A stretch of 64,000 bases of DNA from Pseudomonas urmiensis (GCF_014268815.2 NZ_JABWRE020000001.1:129001-193000); one strand, 5' to 3'; counted from the first letter of the stretch, positions 9,669 through 19,217 are shown. Made by a program: numbers and translations. The notes: generated by a model from the sequence alone, not told the origin.

Positions 9669-10574
9669 ATGCATATATTGCTGACCGGCGGTACTGGCTT
9701 GATCGGCCAGCACCTTTGCCAGTTCTGGATAAACCAGGGCCATCGCCTGACTGTCTGGAGTCGACGCCCGGAACAGGTGCCTAGATTGTGTGGTTCGGGT
9801 GTGCGCGGGATCGCCCGTCTAGATGACCTGGCCGCAGATGATGTGGTCGATGTGGTGGTCAATCTGGCCGGCGCGCCGATCGCCGATCGGCCATGGACCG
9901 CTGCCCGGCGCCACCTGCTGTGGGCCAGCCGGATTACCCTCACCGAGCAGTTGCTGGGCTGGCTGGAGCAGCGTCAGCAGCGCCCACAGGTGTTGATTTC
10001 TGGCTCCGCTGTCGGCTGGTATGGCGATGGTGGCGAGCGTGAGCTGACCGAGGCGTCGCCGCCGGTCAAGGAAGATTTCGCCAGCCAGCTGTGCATCGCC
10101 TGGGAGGAAACCGCGCAGCGTGCGCAGGCCCTGGGCATTCGCGTGGTGCTGGTGCGCACGGGGTTGGTGCTGGCCAGTGATGGCGGCTTTTTGTCGCGCC
10201 TGCGCGTGCCGTTCAAACTCGGCCTGGGCGGGCCTTTGGGCGATGGTCGGCAATGGATGCCGTGGGTCCATATAGACGACCAGGTCGCCCTGATTGATTT
10301 TCTCTTGCGGCACAACGACGCCAGCGGTCCTTATAATGCCTGCGCGCCAGAGCCAGTACGCAACCGCGAGTTCGCCAAGCGCCTGGGCAAGGCCCTGCAC
10401 CGCCCGGCTCGCTTGCCGATGCCGGCGCTGCTGCTCAAGGCCGGGCTGGGCGAGCTGTCGACCTTGCTGCTTGGCGGTCAGCGTGCGCGCCCGGTGCGCT
10501 TGCTGGCGGCGGGTTTCACGTTCCGCTTCAACGATCTGCAATCGGCGCTGGACAACCTGTCCAGCCGCCTCTGA
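9669..10574 (+). CDS. TIGR01777-family NAD(P)-binding epimerase (YfcH-like)
   Basis: A 301-residue extended-SDR/nucleoside-diphosphate-sugar epimerase-like protein. The nucleotide-binding motif [13 protein letters not shown] is at 4-16, [13 protein letters not shown] carries the serine/tyrosine region near 115, and a C-terminal DUF1731 segment ([18 protein letters not shown]) is visible. The substrate of this family is unknown. It lies 13 bp upstream of hemH and is probably cotranscribed with it, divergently from the FAD oxidoreductase. Confidence 0.9.
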   Translation: MHILLTGGTGLIGQHLCQFWINQGHRLTVWSRRPEQVPRLCGSGVRGIARLDDLAADDVVDVVVNLAGAPIADRPWTAARRHLLWASRITLTEQLLGWLEQRQQRPQVLISGSAVGWYGDGGERELTEASPPVKEDFASQLCIAWEETAQRAQALGIRVVLVRTGLVLASDGGFLSRLRVPFKLGLGGPLGDGRQWMPWVHIDDQVALIDFLLRHNDASGPYNACAPEPVRNREFAKRLGKALHRPARLPMPALLLKAGLGELSTLLLGGQRARPVRLLAAGFTFRFNDLQSALDNLSSRL

Positions 10575-10587
10575 CATAGGACGCTGC

Positions 10588-11601
10588 ATGACCGATCACG
10601 CTCTGCTGCTGGTCAACCTGGGTTCGCCGGCTTCAACCTCGGTGGCCGACGTGCGCCGCTACCTCAATCAGTTCCTGATGGACCCCTATGTGATTGACCT
10701 GCCGTGGCCAGTGCGGCGCTTGCTGGTCTCGCTGATCCTGGTCAAGCGCCCGGAACAGTCGGCCCATGCCTACGCCTCGATCTGGTGGGATGAGGGTTCT
10801 CCGCTGGTGGTGCTGACCCGCCGCCTGCAAGCGGCGATGGTCGACCATTGGCCGCATGGTCCGGTGGAAATGGCCATGCGCTATGGCCAGCCGGCACTGC
10901 CCGATGTGCTCGCTCGATTGGCCGCGCAAGGCGTGCGCAAGGTGACCTTGGCGCCCCTGTATCCACAGTTCGCCGACAGCACGGTGACCACGGTTGTCGA
11001 ACAGGCCAAGCAGACCATTGCCGAGCGCCAGTTGCCGCTTGAAATGCGCGTGCTGCAGCCATTCTATGACCAGCCAAGCTACATCGATGCCTTGGTCGCC
11101 AGTGCCAAACCGCACCTTGAGCAGCCCTACGATCACCTGCTGCTGAGCTTCCACGGCTTGCCCGAGCGCCACCTGAAGAAGCTTGACCCAACCGGCAGGC
11201 ATGATTTCCAGGCGGCTGATTGCTGCAAGGATGCCAGCGCCGAGATGCGCGCCGTGTGTTACCGCGGCCAGTGCCTGGCGACGGCCAAGGCTTTTGCGCA
11301 AAAGATGGGCATTGCCGATGGCAAGTGGTCGGTGTCGTTCCAGTCACGGTTGGGCCGAGCCAAGTGGATCGAGCCGTATACCGAGACGCGCCTGGATGAA
11401 TTGGCCAAGGCGGGCGTGAAGAAGCTGCTGGTGATGTGCCCGGCGTTTGTCGCGGACTGCATCGAGACGCTGGAGGAGATCGGTGATCGCGGGCGTGAGC
11501 AGTTTATTGAGGCAGGTGGCGAGGAGTTGGTCCTGGTGCCTTGCCTGAATGATCACCCGGAGTGGGTGAAGGTGTTGGCGGGGATGTGCGAAAAGGCCTG
11601 A
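10588..11601 (+). CDS. hemH: Ferrochelatase
   Basis: A 337-residue enzyme inserting Fe2+ into protoporphyrin IX, the last step of protohaem synthesis. The N-terminus [12 protein letters not shown] and the catalytic SFHGLPERH (metal-binding histidine about 189) are diagnostic, as is [12 protein letters not shown] near the C-terminus. ATG 10588 was chosen because it directly precedes the conserved [12 protein letters not shown]; the frame is open upstream but that part overlaps the TIGR01777 gene. It follows that gene by 13 bp. A REP pair follows the stop and probably marks the transcript end. Confidence 0.97.
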   Translation: MTDHALLLVNLGSPASTSVADVRRYLNQFLMDPYVIDLPWPVRRLLVSLILVKRPEQSAHAYASIWWDEGSPLVVLTRRLQAAMVDHWPHGPVEMAMRYGQPALPDVLARLAAQGVRKVTLAPLYPQFADSTVTTVVEQAKQTIAERQLPLEMRVLQPFYDQPSYIDALVASAKPHLEQPYDHLLLSFHGLPERHLKKLDPTGRHDFQAADCCKDASAEMRAVCYRGQCLATAKAFAQKMGIADGKWSVSFQSRLGRAKWIEPYTETRLDELAKAGVKKLLVMCPAFVADCIETLEEIGDRGREQFIEAGGEELVLVPCLNDHPEWVKVLAGMCEKA

Positions 11602-11620
11602 ACGCTGATTCGGATATTAA

Positions 11621-11722
11621 GCGCAACGTGGGAGCGGGCTTGCCCCGCGATAGCATGACTCCAGGCAGTTTGATTGCCCGCAAGTACGCTATCGCGGGAC
11701 AAGCCCGCTCCCACGTTGTGCG
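11621..11722. repeat. REP pair (inverted) between hemH and uraA
   Basis: Two REP units in inverted orientation: the left arm begins GCGCAACGTGGGAGCGGGCT, the right arm ends AGCCCGCTCCCACGTTGTGC, with GATAGC/GCTATC at the inner ends. They lie between the convergent hemH and uraA genes, as is typical for Pseudomonas REPs. Confidence 0.85.
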
Positions 11723-11736
11723 AAGTCAGTGATCAA

Positions 11737-13011
11737 TCAGGGCAACTGATCATCCATCTTTTTGTTCTTCCAACCATCATTGCCCGGCAGCAACAGGTTC
11801 AGGGCAATGGCCACCACGGCGCACAGGGCGATGCCCTTCAGGCCCCAATCGTCAGGGCCGTCGCCGCTGCCGATCAGCACGCCGCCGATACCGAATACCA
11901 GGGTCACCGAAACGATCACCAGGTTGCGAGCCTCGCCCAGGTCGATCTTGTGGCGGATCATGGTGTTCATGCCCACCGCAGCAATCGAACCGAATAGCAG
12001 GCACAGAATGCCGCCCATCACGGGCACCGGAATGCTCTGCAGCAGTGCTCCGAACTTACCGATGAAGGCCAGGGTGATGGCGAAAATCGCCGCCCAGGTC
12101 ATGATCTTCGGATTGTAGTTCTTGGTCAGCATCACCGCGCCAGTCACTTCGGCGTAGGTGGTGTTGGGTGGGCCGCCGAACAGGCCGGCAGCGGTCGTGG
12201 CCAGGCCATCGCCGAGCAGGGTGCGGTGCAGGCCGGGCTTTTTCAGGTAGTCGCGACCGGTCACGCTACCCACGGCAATCACCCCGCCGATGTGTTCGAT
12301 CGCTGGCGCCAGGGCAACCGGCACGATGAACAGAATGGCCTGCCAGTTGAAAGCCGGAGCGGTGAAGTTAGGCAGCTCAAGCCACGGCGCGGCAGCGATC
12401 TTGGCAGTGTCGACCACGCCAAAGGCGAACGACAGGGCAAAGCCCACCAGTACGCCCGAGATGATCGGCACCAGGCGGAAGATACCCTTGCCGAACACTG
12501 CCACGATCAAAGTGGTGAGCAGCGCTGGCATCGAAATCAGCATCGCGGTCTTGTACGGCATCAACGCCACGCCGTCACCGCCCTTGCCCATGGCCATGTT
12601 GGCGGCAATCGGCGCCATGGCCAGGCCAATGGAAATGATCACTGGGCCGATCACTACTGGCGGCAGCATGCGGTCGATGAAACCAGTGCCCTTGATCTTC
12701 ACCATCAGGCCCATGAAGGTGTAGACGAAGCCAGCCGCCATCACCCCGCCCATGGTCTCGGCCAGGCCGAACTGACCCTTGGCGAGAATGATCGGAGTGA
12801 TGAAGGCGAAGCTGGAGGCGAGGAACACCGGTACCTGACGGCCAGTCACCAGCTGGAACAGCAAGGTGCCGATACCGGCGGTGAACAGCGCCACGTTAGG
12901 ATCGAGGCCGGTGATCAGCGGCATCAGCACCAGCGCGCCAAATGCCACGAAGAGCATCTGCGCGCCCGAGACGACCTGGCGCCAGAGCGGGTCGTTGAAG
13001 CCGTCCTGCAT
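11737..13011 (-). CDS. uraA: Uracil permease (NCS2 nucleobase transporter)
   Basis: A 424-residue polytopic inner-membrane uracil:proton symporter. Hydrophobic segments run through the protein, with NCS2 signatures such as ALAPAIEHIGGVIAVGSVTGRDY and LFGGPPNTTYAEVTGAV. ATG 13011 gives MQDGFNDPLWRQVVSGAQMLF; the open frame upstream overlaps upp and is not protein-like. It starts 2 bp after the upp stop, forming a upp-uraA salvage operon that imports uracil and converts it to UMP. The GGNDGWKNKKMDDQLP tail is hydrophilic. Confidence 0.96.
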   Translation of the reverse strand: MQDGFNDPLWRQVVSGAQMLFVAFGALVLMPLITGLDPNVALFTAGIGTLLFQLVTGRQVPVFLASSFAFITPIILAKGQFGLAETMGGVMAAGFVYTFMGLMVKIKGTGFIDRMLPPVVIGPVIISIGLAMAPIAANMAMGKGGDGVALMPYKTAMLISMPALLTTLIVAVFGKGIFRLVPIISGVLVGFALSFAFGVVDTAKIAAAPWLELPNFTAPAFNWQAILFIVPVALAPAIEHIGGVIAVGSVTGRDYLKKPGLHRTLLGDGLATTAAGLFGGPPNTTYAEVTGAVMLTKNYNPKIMTWAAIFAITLAFIGKFGALLQSIPVPVMGGILCLLFGSIAAVGMNTMIRHKIDLGEARNLVIVSVTLVFGIGGVLIGSGDGPDDWGLKGIALCAVVAIALNLLLPGNDGWKNKKMDDQLP

Positions 13012-13013
13012 GG

Positions 13014-13652
13014 TCAGGCGTCCTTCTGCTTGGTGCCGAAGATCTTGTCTCCAGCGTCGCCCAGGCCAGGGATGATGTAGCCATGTTCGTTCAGGCACTG
13101 GTCGATCGACGCGGTGTAGATGCTCACATCCGGGTGAGCCTGTTCGACCGTGGCGATTCCTTCGGGGGCGGCCACCAGGACCATCGCGCGGATTTCCTTG
13201 CAACCGGCTTTTTTCAGCAGGTCGATGGTGGCGACCATCGAGGCGCCGGTCGCCAGCATTGGGTCGATGATCAGCGCCAGGCGCTGGTTGATATCGGGGG
13301 CGAGCTTTTCCAGGTAGGTGTGTGCTTCGAGGGTTTCCTCGTTGCGCGCAACGCCCACGGCGCTGACCTTGGCACCTGGGATCAGGCTGAGGACGCCGTC
13401 GAGCATGCCGATGCCGGCGCGCAGGATTGGCACTACAGTGATCTTCTTGCCGGCGATTTTCTCGACCTGGACTTTACCGCTCCAGCCGTCGATTTCGTAG
13501 GATTCCAGCGGCAGGTCTTGAGTGGCTTCGTAGGTCAGGAGCGCGCCGACTTCCTGGGCGAGTTCGCGAAAATTCTTGGTGCTGATGTCGGCACGGCGCA
13601 TCAGGCCGAGCTTGTGGCGGATCAGCGGATGGCGGATCTCACGAGTAGGCAT
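13014..13652 (-). CDS. upp: Uracil phosphoribosyltransferase
   Basis: A 212-residue cytoplasmic enzyme converting uracil and PRPP to UMP. The PRPP-binding loop [18 protein letters not shown] (around 130) and the C-terminal uracil-binding [17 protein letters not shown] are present. N-terminus [19 protein letters not shown] and length are standard. First gene of the upp-uraA operon, divergent from hpt across 165 bp. Confidence 0.97.
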   Translation of the reverse strand: MPTREIRHPLIRHKLGLMRRADISTKNFRELAQEVGALLTYEATQDLPLESYEIDGWSGKVQVEKIAGKKITVVPILRAGIGMLDGVLSLIPGAKVSAVGVARNEETLEAHTYLEKLAPDINQRLALIIDPMLATGASMVATIDLLKKAGCKEIRAMVLVAAPEGIATVEQAHPDVSIYTASIDQCLNEHGYIIPGLGDAGDKIFGTKQKDA

Positions 13653-13817
13653 AGGGGAGGGCTCCGGGAGGCGGGCAAAAAAACCGCGCTAGATTAATCT
13701 ATTCAGCCTGAGCTGTCGTCTGGTCATTCAGCACGTTAGTCCATAAACGCTTGATCTGGGACGAGCGGATGCGTACCTTTGCCCGCTTTTCCAATTCCGA
13801 CCCCCTTGGAGAGCGCC

Positions 13818-14375
13818 ATGTCCGCCGATCTCGAGCACATCCGTCAAGTCATGCGCGAGGCAGACTGCCTGTACAACGAAGCCGAAGTAGAGGCCGCTAT
13901 CGCCAAGGTCGGCGAGCAGATCTGCCAAGAGCTGCACGACAAGAACCCGGTAGTGTTCTGTGTGATGAACGGCGGCCTGATCTTTGCGGGCAAGCTGCTG
14001 ACTCACTTGCAATTCCCGCTGGAAGCCTCGTACCTGCACGCCACCCGCTATCGCAACAAGACCAGCGGCGGCGAGCTGTTCTGGAAGGCCAAGCCAGAAG
14101 TGTCGTTCATCGACCGTGACGTGCTGATCGTCGATGACATCCTCGACGAAGGTCACACCCTCAGCGCCATCATCGACTTCTGCAAGCACGCAGGCGCTCG
14201 CTCGGTGTATACCGCCGTGTTGATCGACAAGGACCACGACCGCAAGGCCAGCCCTGACCTGAAGGCCAACTACGTCGGCCTGCCGTGCGTCGATCGCTAC
14301 ATCTTCGGTTACGGCATGGACTACAAAGGCTACTGGCGCAACGCCAATGGCATCTTTGCCGTAAAAGGCCTGTAA
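13818..14375 (+). CDS. hpt: Hypoxanthine-guanine phosphoribosyltransferase
   Basis: A 185-residue purine salvage enzyme making IMP or GMP from hypoxanthine or guanine and PRPP. The PRPP motif VLIVDDILDEGHTLSAI (around 100-115) and the C-terminal DRYIFGYGMDYKGYWRN are clear. ATG 13818 has GGAG 6 bp upstream; the upstream in-frame codon at 13779 lacks one. It is divergent from upp, grouping uracil and purine salvage. A GGCCCTATCGCG hairpin follows the stop. Confidence 0.95.
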   Translation: MSADLEHIRQVMREADCLYNEAEVEAAIAKVGEQICQELHDKNPVVFCVMNGGLIFAGKLLTHLQFPLEASYLHATRYRNKTSGGELFWKAKPEVSFIDRDVLIVDDILDEGHTLSAIIDFCKHAGARSVYTAVLIDKDHDRKASPDLKANYVGLPCVDRYIFGYGMDYKGYWRNANGIFAVKGL

Positions 14376-14384
14376 GGCTCTGTT

Positions 14385-14434
14385 GGCCCTATCGCGCTGC
14401 CGCTGTCAAAGCCGGCTTGCCCCGCGATAGGGCC
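14385..14434. repeat. Degenerate REP-like hairpin after hpt
   Basis: Inverted repeat GGCCCTATCGCG (14385-14396) and CGCGATAGGGCC (14423-14434) enclosing a partial REP core (GGCTTGCCCCGCG). It lies 9 bp after the hpt stop and may act as a 3' stabiliser or terminator. Confidence 0.7.
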
Positions 14435-14487
14435 AGTACAGGCAAACCGCTCATGCTAGAGTGCCCCTTCATGCCAAGGAGCCTCAC

Positions 14488-14958
14488 ATGCGTGCGTTTA
14501 TCCCCCTTCTGCTGGCGGTGAGCTTGCCGTTGTCCGCGGCGCCATTGCACAGCCAGTTCCTCCCGCCCGATGACCAGTCCCTGCGCCAGGAAGCGCCGAC
14601 CGGCCAGCAATTGCTGCAGGTCACCGACTACTCGGTGGTGGTGGGCGCCCAGCGTCAGTCCGACCAGCAGCCAATCCCGATTACCGCTTCATTGCAGATG
14701 CGCCTCAAGGGCAAGCCCCTGAGCAAGGGCGCGACCATCAGCCAAGTGCTGCTCAGCTTCGATGGCGAGGGTGGCAAGAGCCTGAAGAAGCCGGTGTACG
14801 ACGACAAGACCCGCACCCTGACCTTGAACTATCCGCTCGCTGACTACCGGGTGATCATGGATCTGCTGCGCAACGAGACGCTTTATGTGCAGTTTCTGAC
14901 CTACGCCAATGGCCATATCTGGGCCGATCTGCACACCGGTACCGTACGTACGCGTTGA
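14488..14958 (+). CDS. Conserved hypothetical secreted protein
   Basis: A 156-residue protein with an N-terminal signal peptide (MRAFIPLLLAVSLPLSAAP, about 1-19), so it is probably periplasmic. The rest is soluble, with no cysteine motif, lipobox or recognised enzyme signature. The start at 14488 has AAGGAG upstream and places the signal peptide at the N-terminus; the longer frame from GTG 14461 would bury it. It lies between hpt and a small PA4642-like gene, a position conserved in pseudomonads as far as I remember. Function unknown. Confidence 0.8.
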   Translation: MRAFIPLLLAVSLPLSAAPLHSQFLPPDDQSLRQEAPTGQQLLQVTDYSVVVGAQRQSDQQPIPITASLQMRLKGKPLSKGATISQVLLSFDGEGGKSLKKPVYDDKTRTLTLNYPLADYRVIMDLLRNETLYVQFLTYANGHIWADLHTGTVRTR

Positions 14959-15026
14959 GGCTTGCGCGCTGCGAGGGGTAAACTGCCGGCCTTCGAAATT
15001 CCGTGATGGTCCAGTTGGAGTCGGCA

Positions 15027-15317
15027 ATGCGTAAAGACAAGAAGCAGGTGATTGGTGACGAGATCAGCGACGACTACATCAAGTCGTTCCTTCAGTTCGA
15101 GCCGGCCGATGGCGTGACCTCGCCGTCTGTGCACAAGCTGGTCAAGGCTTACCGTGGTCTGCGCATTGACGACTTCGAGCGTTTTGTCGGCTTCTTCGTC
15201 GAGGCCGGTTTGGACCTGGACGGTAAAGACGAGCATGGCCAGACCTTCGTCGAGCAGATTGCCGATCAGCGCAATGCGCCTGAGTACATCGAGATCATCA
15301 ACAACGCCCGTGGTTGA
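15027..15317 (+). CDS. Small conserved protein, PA4642 family
   Basis: A 96-residue acidic cytoplasmic protein, MRKDKKQVIGDEISDDYIK..., with DDFERFVGFFVEAGLDLDGKDEHGQTF in the middle, which I recognise as the PA4642 family found in Pseudomonas. No transmembrane or catalytic motif. ATG 15027 has GGAG at 15017 with normal spacing, better than the GTG at 15003. Function unknown. It is convergent with mqo across a composite repeat element. Confidence 0.8.
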   Translation: MRKDKKQVIGDEISDDYIKSFLQFEPADGVTSPSVHKLVKAYRGLRIDDFERFVGFFVEAGLDLDGKDEHGQTFVEQIADQRNAPEYIEIINNARG

Positions 15318-15385
15318 TTCTGATCGCGCGGCGGCCTGCTGAGCCAGGGGCTGCAAAGCAGCCCCCCATGAAAAATCGCAGGCAC

Positions 15386-15601
15386 AAAAAAACGCCCTAA
15401 GGGGTAATGCCAGTCAGTTAAGCGAATTGGGGCTGCTTTGCAGCCCTTCGCGGGCAAGCCCGCTCCCACAGGATTGCGCAGATTCTCAAGCTTGCGCTGT
15501 TCCTGTGGGAGCGGGCTTGCCCGCGAAGGGCCGCCAAGCGGCCCCATTTAGAGGCGATGAAACGCTAACTGACTGGCATTACCCCAAGGGGCGTTTTTTC
15601 G
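15386..15601. repeat. Composite inverted repeat: terminator-like arms enclosing a REP pair
   Basis: The outer arms at 15386-15424 and 15563-15601 are near-perfect inverted copies sharing the 20-nt block GGGGTAATGCCAGTCAGTTA, each joined to an ACGCCC/GGGCGT plus A/T-run segment. Inside is an inverted REP pair (about 15440-15472 and 15502-15532, core GGGAGCGGGCTTGCCCGCGA). At the right end, CCCCAAGGGGCGTTTTTT looks like an intrinsic terminator; at the left end the mirror image faces the other way. It lies between the convergent PA4642-like gene and mqo. Confidence 0.85.
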
Positions 15602-15612
15602 TTTCAGCCAGC

Positions 15613-17118
15613 TCAGGCGTAATGCTGAGCCGGGCTGCTTTCCACCATTTCCAACGCTTCGTCGTTGTAGGCGCTGATCTTGCGGTACAGCGCGGCGTCG
15701 GTAGCCAGGACCTTCTCGCGAGCCGGGAAGATTTCCTTGAGCTTGGCCGCCCAGGCACCCTTGGCCTGCTCGGGGAAGCAGCGCTCGATCAGCTCAAGCA
15801 TGATCGAGACGGTCACCGAAGCACCTGGGGAGGCGCCCAGCAGTGCCGCCAGGCTGCCGTCCTGGGCCGAGACCAGCTCGGTACCAAACTGCAGTACGCC
15901 GCCTTTCTTCGGGTCTTTCTTGATGATCTGCACGCGCTGGCCCGCCACTTCCAGGCGCCAGTCCTCGGCCTTGGCCTCGGGGTAGAAGCGGCGCAGCGAC
16001 TCGAGGCGTTGCTCCATCGACTGCATCACTTCGCTGACCAGGTACTTGGTCAGGTCCATGTTGTCGCGCGCTACCGCCAGCATCGGGCCGATGTTGCCCA
16101 TGCGTACCGACAGCGGCAGGTCGAAGAACGAACCGTGCTTGAGGAACTTGGTAGTGAAACCGGCGTAAGGTCCGAACAGCAGCGATTTCTTGCCATCGAC
16201 CACGCGAGTGTCCAAGTGCGGCACGGACATCGGCGGGGCGCCGACCGCAGCCTGGCTGTAGACCTTGGCCTGGTGCTGCTTGACGATTTCCGGGTTGTCG
16301 CAACGCAGCCACTGGCCGCTGACCGGGAAGCCGCCGAAGCCTTTGCTCTCCGGGATGCCCGAGGCTTGCAGCAGCGGCAGTGCCGCGCCGCCGGCGCCGA
16401 GGAAGACAAAGCGGGCGTCGACTTCACGGGTGCTGCCGCTGTTGACGTCCTTGATGCTCACCGTCCAGCCGCTGCCGTTACGGCGCAGGCCGATGACCTT
16501 CTTGCTGTACTTGACCTGGGTGTCCGGGCTGTTGCCCAGCAGCTTGAGCAGCTTGTTGGTCAGGGCGCCGAAGTTGACGTCGGTGCCTTTCAATACGCGG
16601 GTGGCGGCGATGTGCTGGTCAGCCGGACGGCCGGGCATCATCAACGGCATCCAGTCGTTCATTACCGCCTTGTCTTCGGTGTATTCCATCTCAGCGAAGG
16701 CGTGGTGCTGCTTGAGCAGCTCGAAACGCTTCTTGAGGAAGGACACGCCCTTGTCACCTTCGACGTAGCTCAGGTGTGGCACGGGGTTGATGAACGCACG
16801 CGGCGAGCCGAAGCTGCCTTTCTTGCTCAAGTAAGCCCAGAACTGGCGCGAAACCTCGAACTGGGTATTGATGTGCACGGCCTTCTTGATGTCGATGCTG
16901 CCATCGGCGGCCTGCGGCGTATAGTTCAGCTCACACAGGCCGGCGTGACCGGTCCCGGCGTTGTTCCAAGGGTTGGAGCTTTCCGCAGCCCCGGAGTCCA
17001 TCGCTTCGACGACCTCCAGTTTGAGGGCCGGGTCGAGCTCTTTGAGCAGTACGGCCAGGGTGGCACTCATGATGCCCGCGCCTACCAGTACTACATCAAC
17101 CGATTCGTTCTGCGCCAT
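15613..17118 (-). CDS. mqo: Malate:quinone oxidoreductase
   Basis: A 501-residue FAD-dependent peripheral membrane enzyme oxidising malate to oxaloacetate and passing electrons to quinone. The N-terminal FAD motif [19 protein letters not shown] and family segments [24 protein letters not shown] and [13 protein letters not shown] are diagnostic. Length is normal. GGAG lies 9 bp before the start. It stands alone, convergent with the PA4642-like gene, with a long gene-poor stretch upstream. Confidence 0.97.
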   Translation of the reverse strand: MAQNESVDVVLVGAGIMSATLAVLLKELDPALKLEVVEAMDSGAAESSNPWNNAGTGHAGLCELNYTPQAADGSIDIKKAVHINTQFEVSRQFWAYLSKKGSFGSPRAFINPVPHLSYVEGDKGVSFLKKRFELLKQHHAFAEMEYTEDKAVMNDWMPLMMPGRPADQHIAATRVLKGTDVNFGALTNKLLKLLGNSPDTQVKYSKKVIGLRRNGSGWTVSIKDVNSGSTREVDARFVFLGAGGAALPLLQASGIPESKGFGGFPVSGQWLRCDNPEIVKQHQAKVYSQAAVGAPPMSVPHLDTRVVDGKKSLLFGPYAGFTTKFLKHGSFFDLPLSVRMGNIGPMLAVARDNMDLTKYLVSEVMQSMEQRLESLRRFYPEAKAEDWRLEVAGQRVQIIKKDPKKGGVLQFGTELVSAQDGSLAALLGASPGASVTVSIMLELIERCFPEQAKGAWAAKLKEIFPAREKVLATDAALYRKISAYNDEALEMVESSPAQHYA

Positions 17119-17723
17119 TTAACGCGTCTCCACAATCTACAGCACCTAATTGACAGCATAGGATCCCTGGGGTTGCCAGGTTCGCCATGTCCGACTCTTC
17201 GCAGTTCTTGCAACTTCCGCGGACACCGCCAATCAGTCTCAGGGTTCATCTATTGAACGCTGTTGCCGCGGGTGCGGCAATTCGACTTATGGTCAAGGCA
17301 TCCGACGTGCGTTATGGACCGGCCTCAGTTACTCATCGAGGATGAGCGAAGTTGCCGGCCATTAGGGGCCGTTCGGGACACATCTGCCGCTTTTGCACAT
17401 GCCAGACTGTTCATTTTGCTCGCCACACTCTTGTGAAGTTGTGAAAACCCGTTTTTCCACGCTCTTTTGGAGACGTGAACCTCAAAAAGGGACTGCGCGA
17501 TGGCAACCCACAGGTTCATGCAAAGCAGAAGGCCAGAAAAAGCAGGCACGACAGCCGATGCAAGACCTGAAGTGGAAGGCTCTCTGTGGGCGAGGCGGTG
17601 AAGGTGCCGGGGTCAATCGGCAGGTGCGGGGCCCGATCAGGAGACGTCCTTATAATCGGGGGGAGATTATAACGATGTCGCGGGCAGAAAGGTCGTTAAT
17701 CGCGGTTTTTATTGCAGCGTTTG
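17119..17723. other. Gene-poor intergenic stretch upstream of mqo
   Basis: About 600 bp without a convincing gene. Nearest mqo I see the expected leader and RBS. The middle contains an open frame on the plus strand (17393-17827), but its composition is arginine- and glycine-rich without any recognisable domain. Two inverted repeats are visible: TGAACCT/AGGTTCA (about 17476-17518), and TTATAATC (17650-17657) with GATTATAA (17665-17672), spacer 7. An unannotated small RNA or a second promoter is possible; nothing decides it. Confidence 0.5.
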
Positions 17724-17957
17724 TCAGGCTGGCAGGCTGCGTTGCTGCCAGTGACGGCTTGCGCGGGCGCAAACTCGGGCGCTGGAAGGCAGTGGTTGGC
17801 CCAGCCAAGCCAGTTTGGCTTCGCTGACCTGGACCCAGCCACTGCCCGCTGGAGGCTGGCCGCAGTGCTTGAATGCCAGGCATTTTCCGTCGCAGTCCAG
17901 GCGAGCATAGGTAAGGTGGCGCGGGCGGTGGAAGAGCAAGGTCCAGAGCGAGGCCAT
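17724..17957 (-). CDS. Small hypothetical protein
   Basis: A 77-residue open frame, MASLWTLLFHRPRHLTYARLDCDGKCLAFKHCGQPP..., with an evenly mixed amino-acid composition and an AGGA-like RBS about 10 bp upstream. It contains three cysteines and a WVQVSEAKLAWLGQPLP stretch. No family is recognised. A plus-strand frame overlaps it almost entirely (17712-17966), so coding on this strand is a judgement based on composition and RBS. Confidence 0.5.
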   Translation of the reverse strand: MASLWTLLFHRPRHLTYARLDCDGKCLAFKHCGQPPAGSGWVQVSEAKLAWLGQPLPSSARVCARASRHWQQRSLPA

Positions 17958-18102
17958 GGCAATTGAGTCCTATTCGAGGGGGCTGGCGCTAGGATAAGGG
18001 CTCAGCCATGAAAGCATTGTGACAAGCGGATTTAGCCGATGGCTGGCCCTTGTGGGGCTGGGTATACTGTGGGCCTTTGCCGCATTTTCTGGAGAAACGC
18101 GC

Positions 18103-18687
18103 ATGTTGCAACGTCTGCTGTTCGGTTTGATCGCGGTGGCCAGCCTGAGCCTGGTCGGTTGTGCCCACAGCCCGCAACAACTCAGCCCGCAGCCCAAACT
18201 CACGGCCCAGCTCAATCCGGTCGGGCGTGGCCAGCCGGTGGTGGTCAAGGTGGTCGATGGGCGTGCTTCGCAGTCGCTCGGCACCCGCGGTGGCATGTAC
18301 CCCGAGACCAGCACCATCAGCGTCAACGGCAACGATGTCGTGCCCAAGCTGCAGGCCCAGGCTGAAGCGGCTGTGCGTCTGCTGGGCTTCACCCCGACTC
18401 CGAATGCCTCCAATGCGCCGCAGTTGACCGTGACCCTGGCCGAGCTCAAGTACCAGTCGCCCAAGGACAAGATGTACGTGACCGAGGCGACCATCGGCGC
18501 CACCTTCCGTGCAGATGTGTCGAACGCCAACCGCCGCTACAGCGGCCGTTACGGCGCCTCCCTGGACCAGCGCTTCGGCATGGCGCCGAACCAGGAAACC
18601 AACACCAAGCTGGTCAGCGACGTGCTGAGCGATGCGCTGACGCGTCTGTTCAAGGATCCGACCATTGGTCAGGTACTGGCCGAGTAA
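18103..18687 (+). CDS. YajG-family lipoprotein
   Basis: A 194-residue predicted lipoprotein. The signal sequence MLQRLLFGLIAVASLSLVGC ends in a lipobox with C20. The mature part shows the YajG pattern (VVVKVVDGRASQSLGTRGG..., then a C-terminal helix SDVLSDALTRLFKDP). ATG 18103 follows TGGAGAAACGCGC; the longer frame from 18019 would place a second hydrophobic segment before the lipobox and is unlikely. A TATACT at 18063-18068 could be its -10 element. It is followed by a strong intrinsic terminator. Function unknown; the E. coli homologue is also uncharacterised. Confidence 0.88.
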   Translation: MLQRLLFGLIAVASLSLVGCAHSPQQLSPQPKLTAQLNPVGRGQPVVVKVVDGRASQSLGTRGGMYPETSTISVNGNDVVPKLQAQAEAAVRLLGFTPTPNASNAPQLTVTLAELKYQSPKDKMYVTEATIGATFRADVSNANRRYSGRYGASLDQRFGMAPNQETNTKLVSDVLSDALTRLFKDPTIGQVLAE

Positions 18688-18705
18688 TACGCCCGCTGTA
18701 ATGCA

Positions 18706-18733
18706 AAAGCCCGCTGCCTTAGCGGGCTTTTTT
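18706..18733 (+). terminator. Intrinsic terminator after the YajG-type lipoprotein gene
   Basis: Ten-base-pair stem AAAGCCCGCT-GCCTT-AGCGGGCTTT followed by TTT, starting 18 bp after the stop codon. Confidence 0.9.
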
Positions 18734-18744
18734 GTGTCTGGACC

Positions 18745-18819
18745 GGCCTCATCGCGGGGCAGGCCCGCTCCTACAAAGGTCGTTGGTCCGTGGGAGCGGG
18801 CTTGCCCCGCGATGAGGCC
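18745..18819. repeat. Inverted REP pair
   Basis: GGCCTCATCGCGGGGCAGGC at 18745 and its inverted partner ending GCCCCGCGATGAGGCC at 18819, each with the GGGAGCGGG core (the left one slightly diverged, CTCCTAC for CTCCCAC). It lies between the convergent lipoprotein gene and the 68-residue gene. Confidence 0.88.
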
Positions 18820-18851
18820 TGTTCAGACATAACAATGCCCACTATTCGGCC

Positions 18852-19058
18852 TCAGGCTGCTTCAATATGAAAATCCAACCAGCTCAACCCGGTCTGCCCA
18901 TCCACCTCTGGTAGATCTTCATGCGCATGCCCACCCAAGGCGCAATACACCAGCCACTGGCGGTCCTGCACATTGATGGCGAAACCATCGATCAGCGCCT
19001 GTTGTTCATCGCTCTGGGCAACGAGGTAGAGGCGATCCTGGTTTTCGGCATGCAGCAT
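18852..19058 (-). CDS. Small conserved hypothetical protein
   Basis: A 68-residue acidic cytoplasmic protein, MLHAENQDRLYLVAQSDEQ... ending GLSWLDFHIEAA. GGAG sits 7 bp before ATG 19058; the longer frame to 19256 has no such site and starts inside the region of the opposite gene. No known domain. Its promoter faces away from the divergent 86-residue membrane protein gene at 19218. Confidence 0.7.
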   Translation of the reverse strand: MLHAENQDRLYLVAQSDEQQALIDGFAINVQDRQWLVYCALGGHAHEDLPEVDGQTGLSWLDFHIEAA

Positions 19059-19217
19059 GACTAGCTCCGTGAGAAGAAAAGGCCGACAGGGTGGCCTGTT
19101 CTGATGACGAGCATGTGACAGATGAAATTTAGTGACAGTTGGTCGTAAAAAATCGGCGCGCGCGATGGGCTTGAGTAGAATGCCGGGCTTTCGTTGTGGC
19201 AATTCCGAGGTCGTGCA

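Noticed and set aside
10294..10587. An N-terminal extension of hemH
   Set aside because: It overlaps the TIGR01777 gene in another frame and lacks any ferrochelatase similarity; ATG 10588 is the normal start.
15427..17256. A 609-codon plus-strand frame antisense to mqo
   Set aside because: A codon-composition shadow of mqo; no RBS, family motif or coherent hydrophobicity.
17393..17827. A 144-codon plus-strand frame in the gap upstream of mqo
   Set aside because: Low-complexity, Arg/Gly-rich translation, no RBS, and it overlaps a more protein-like frame on the other strand.
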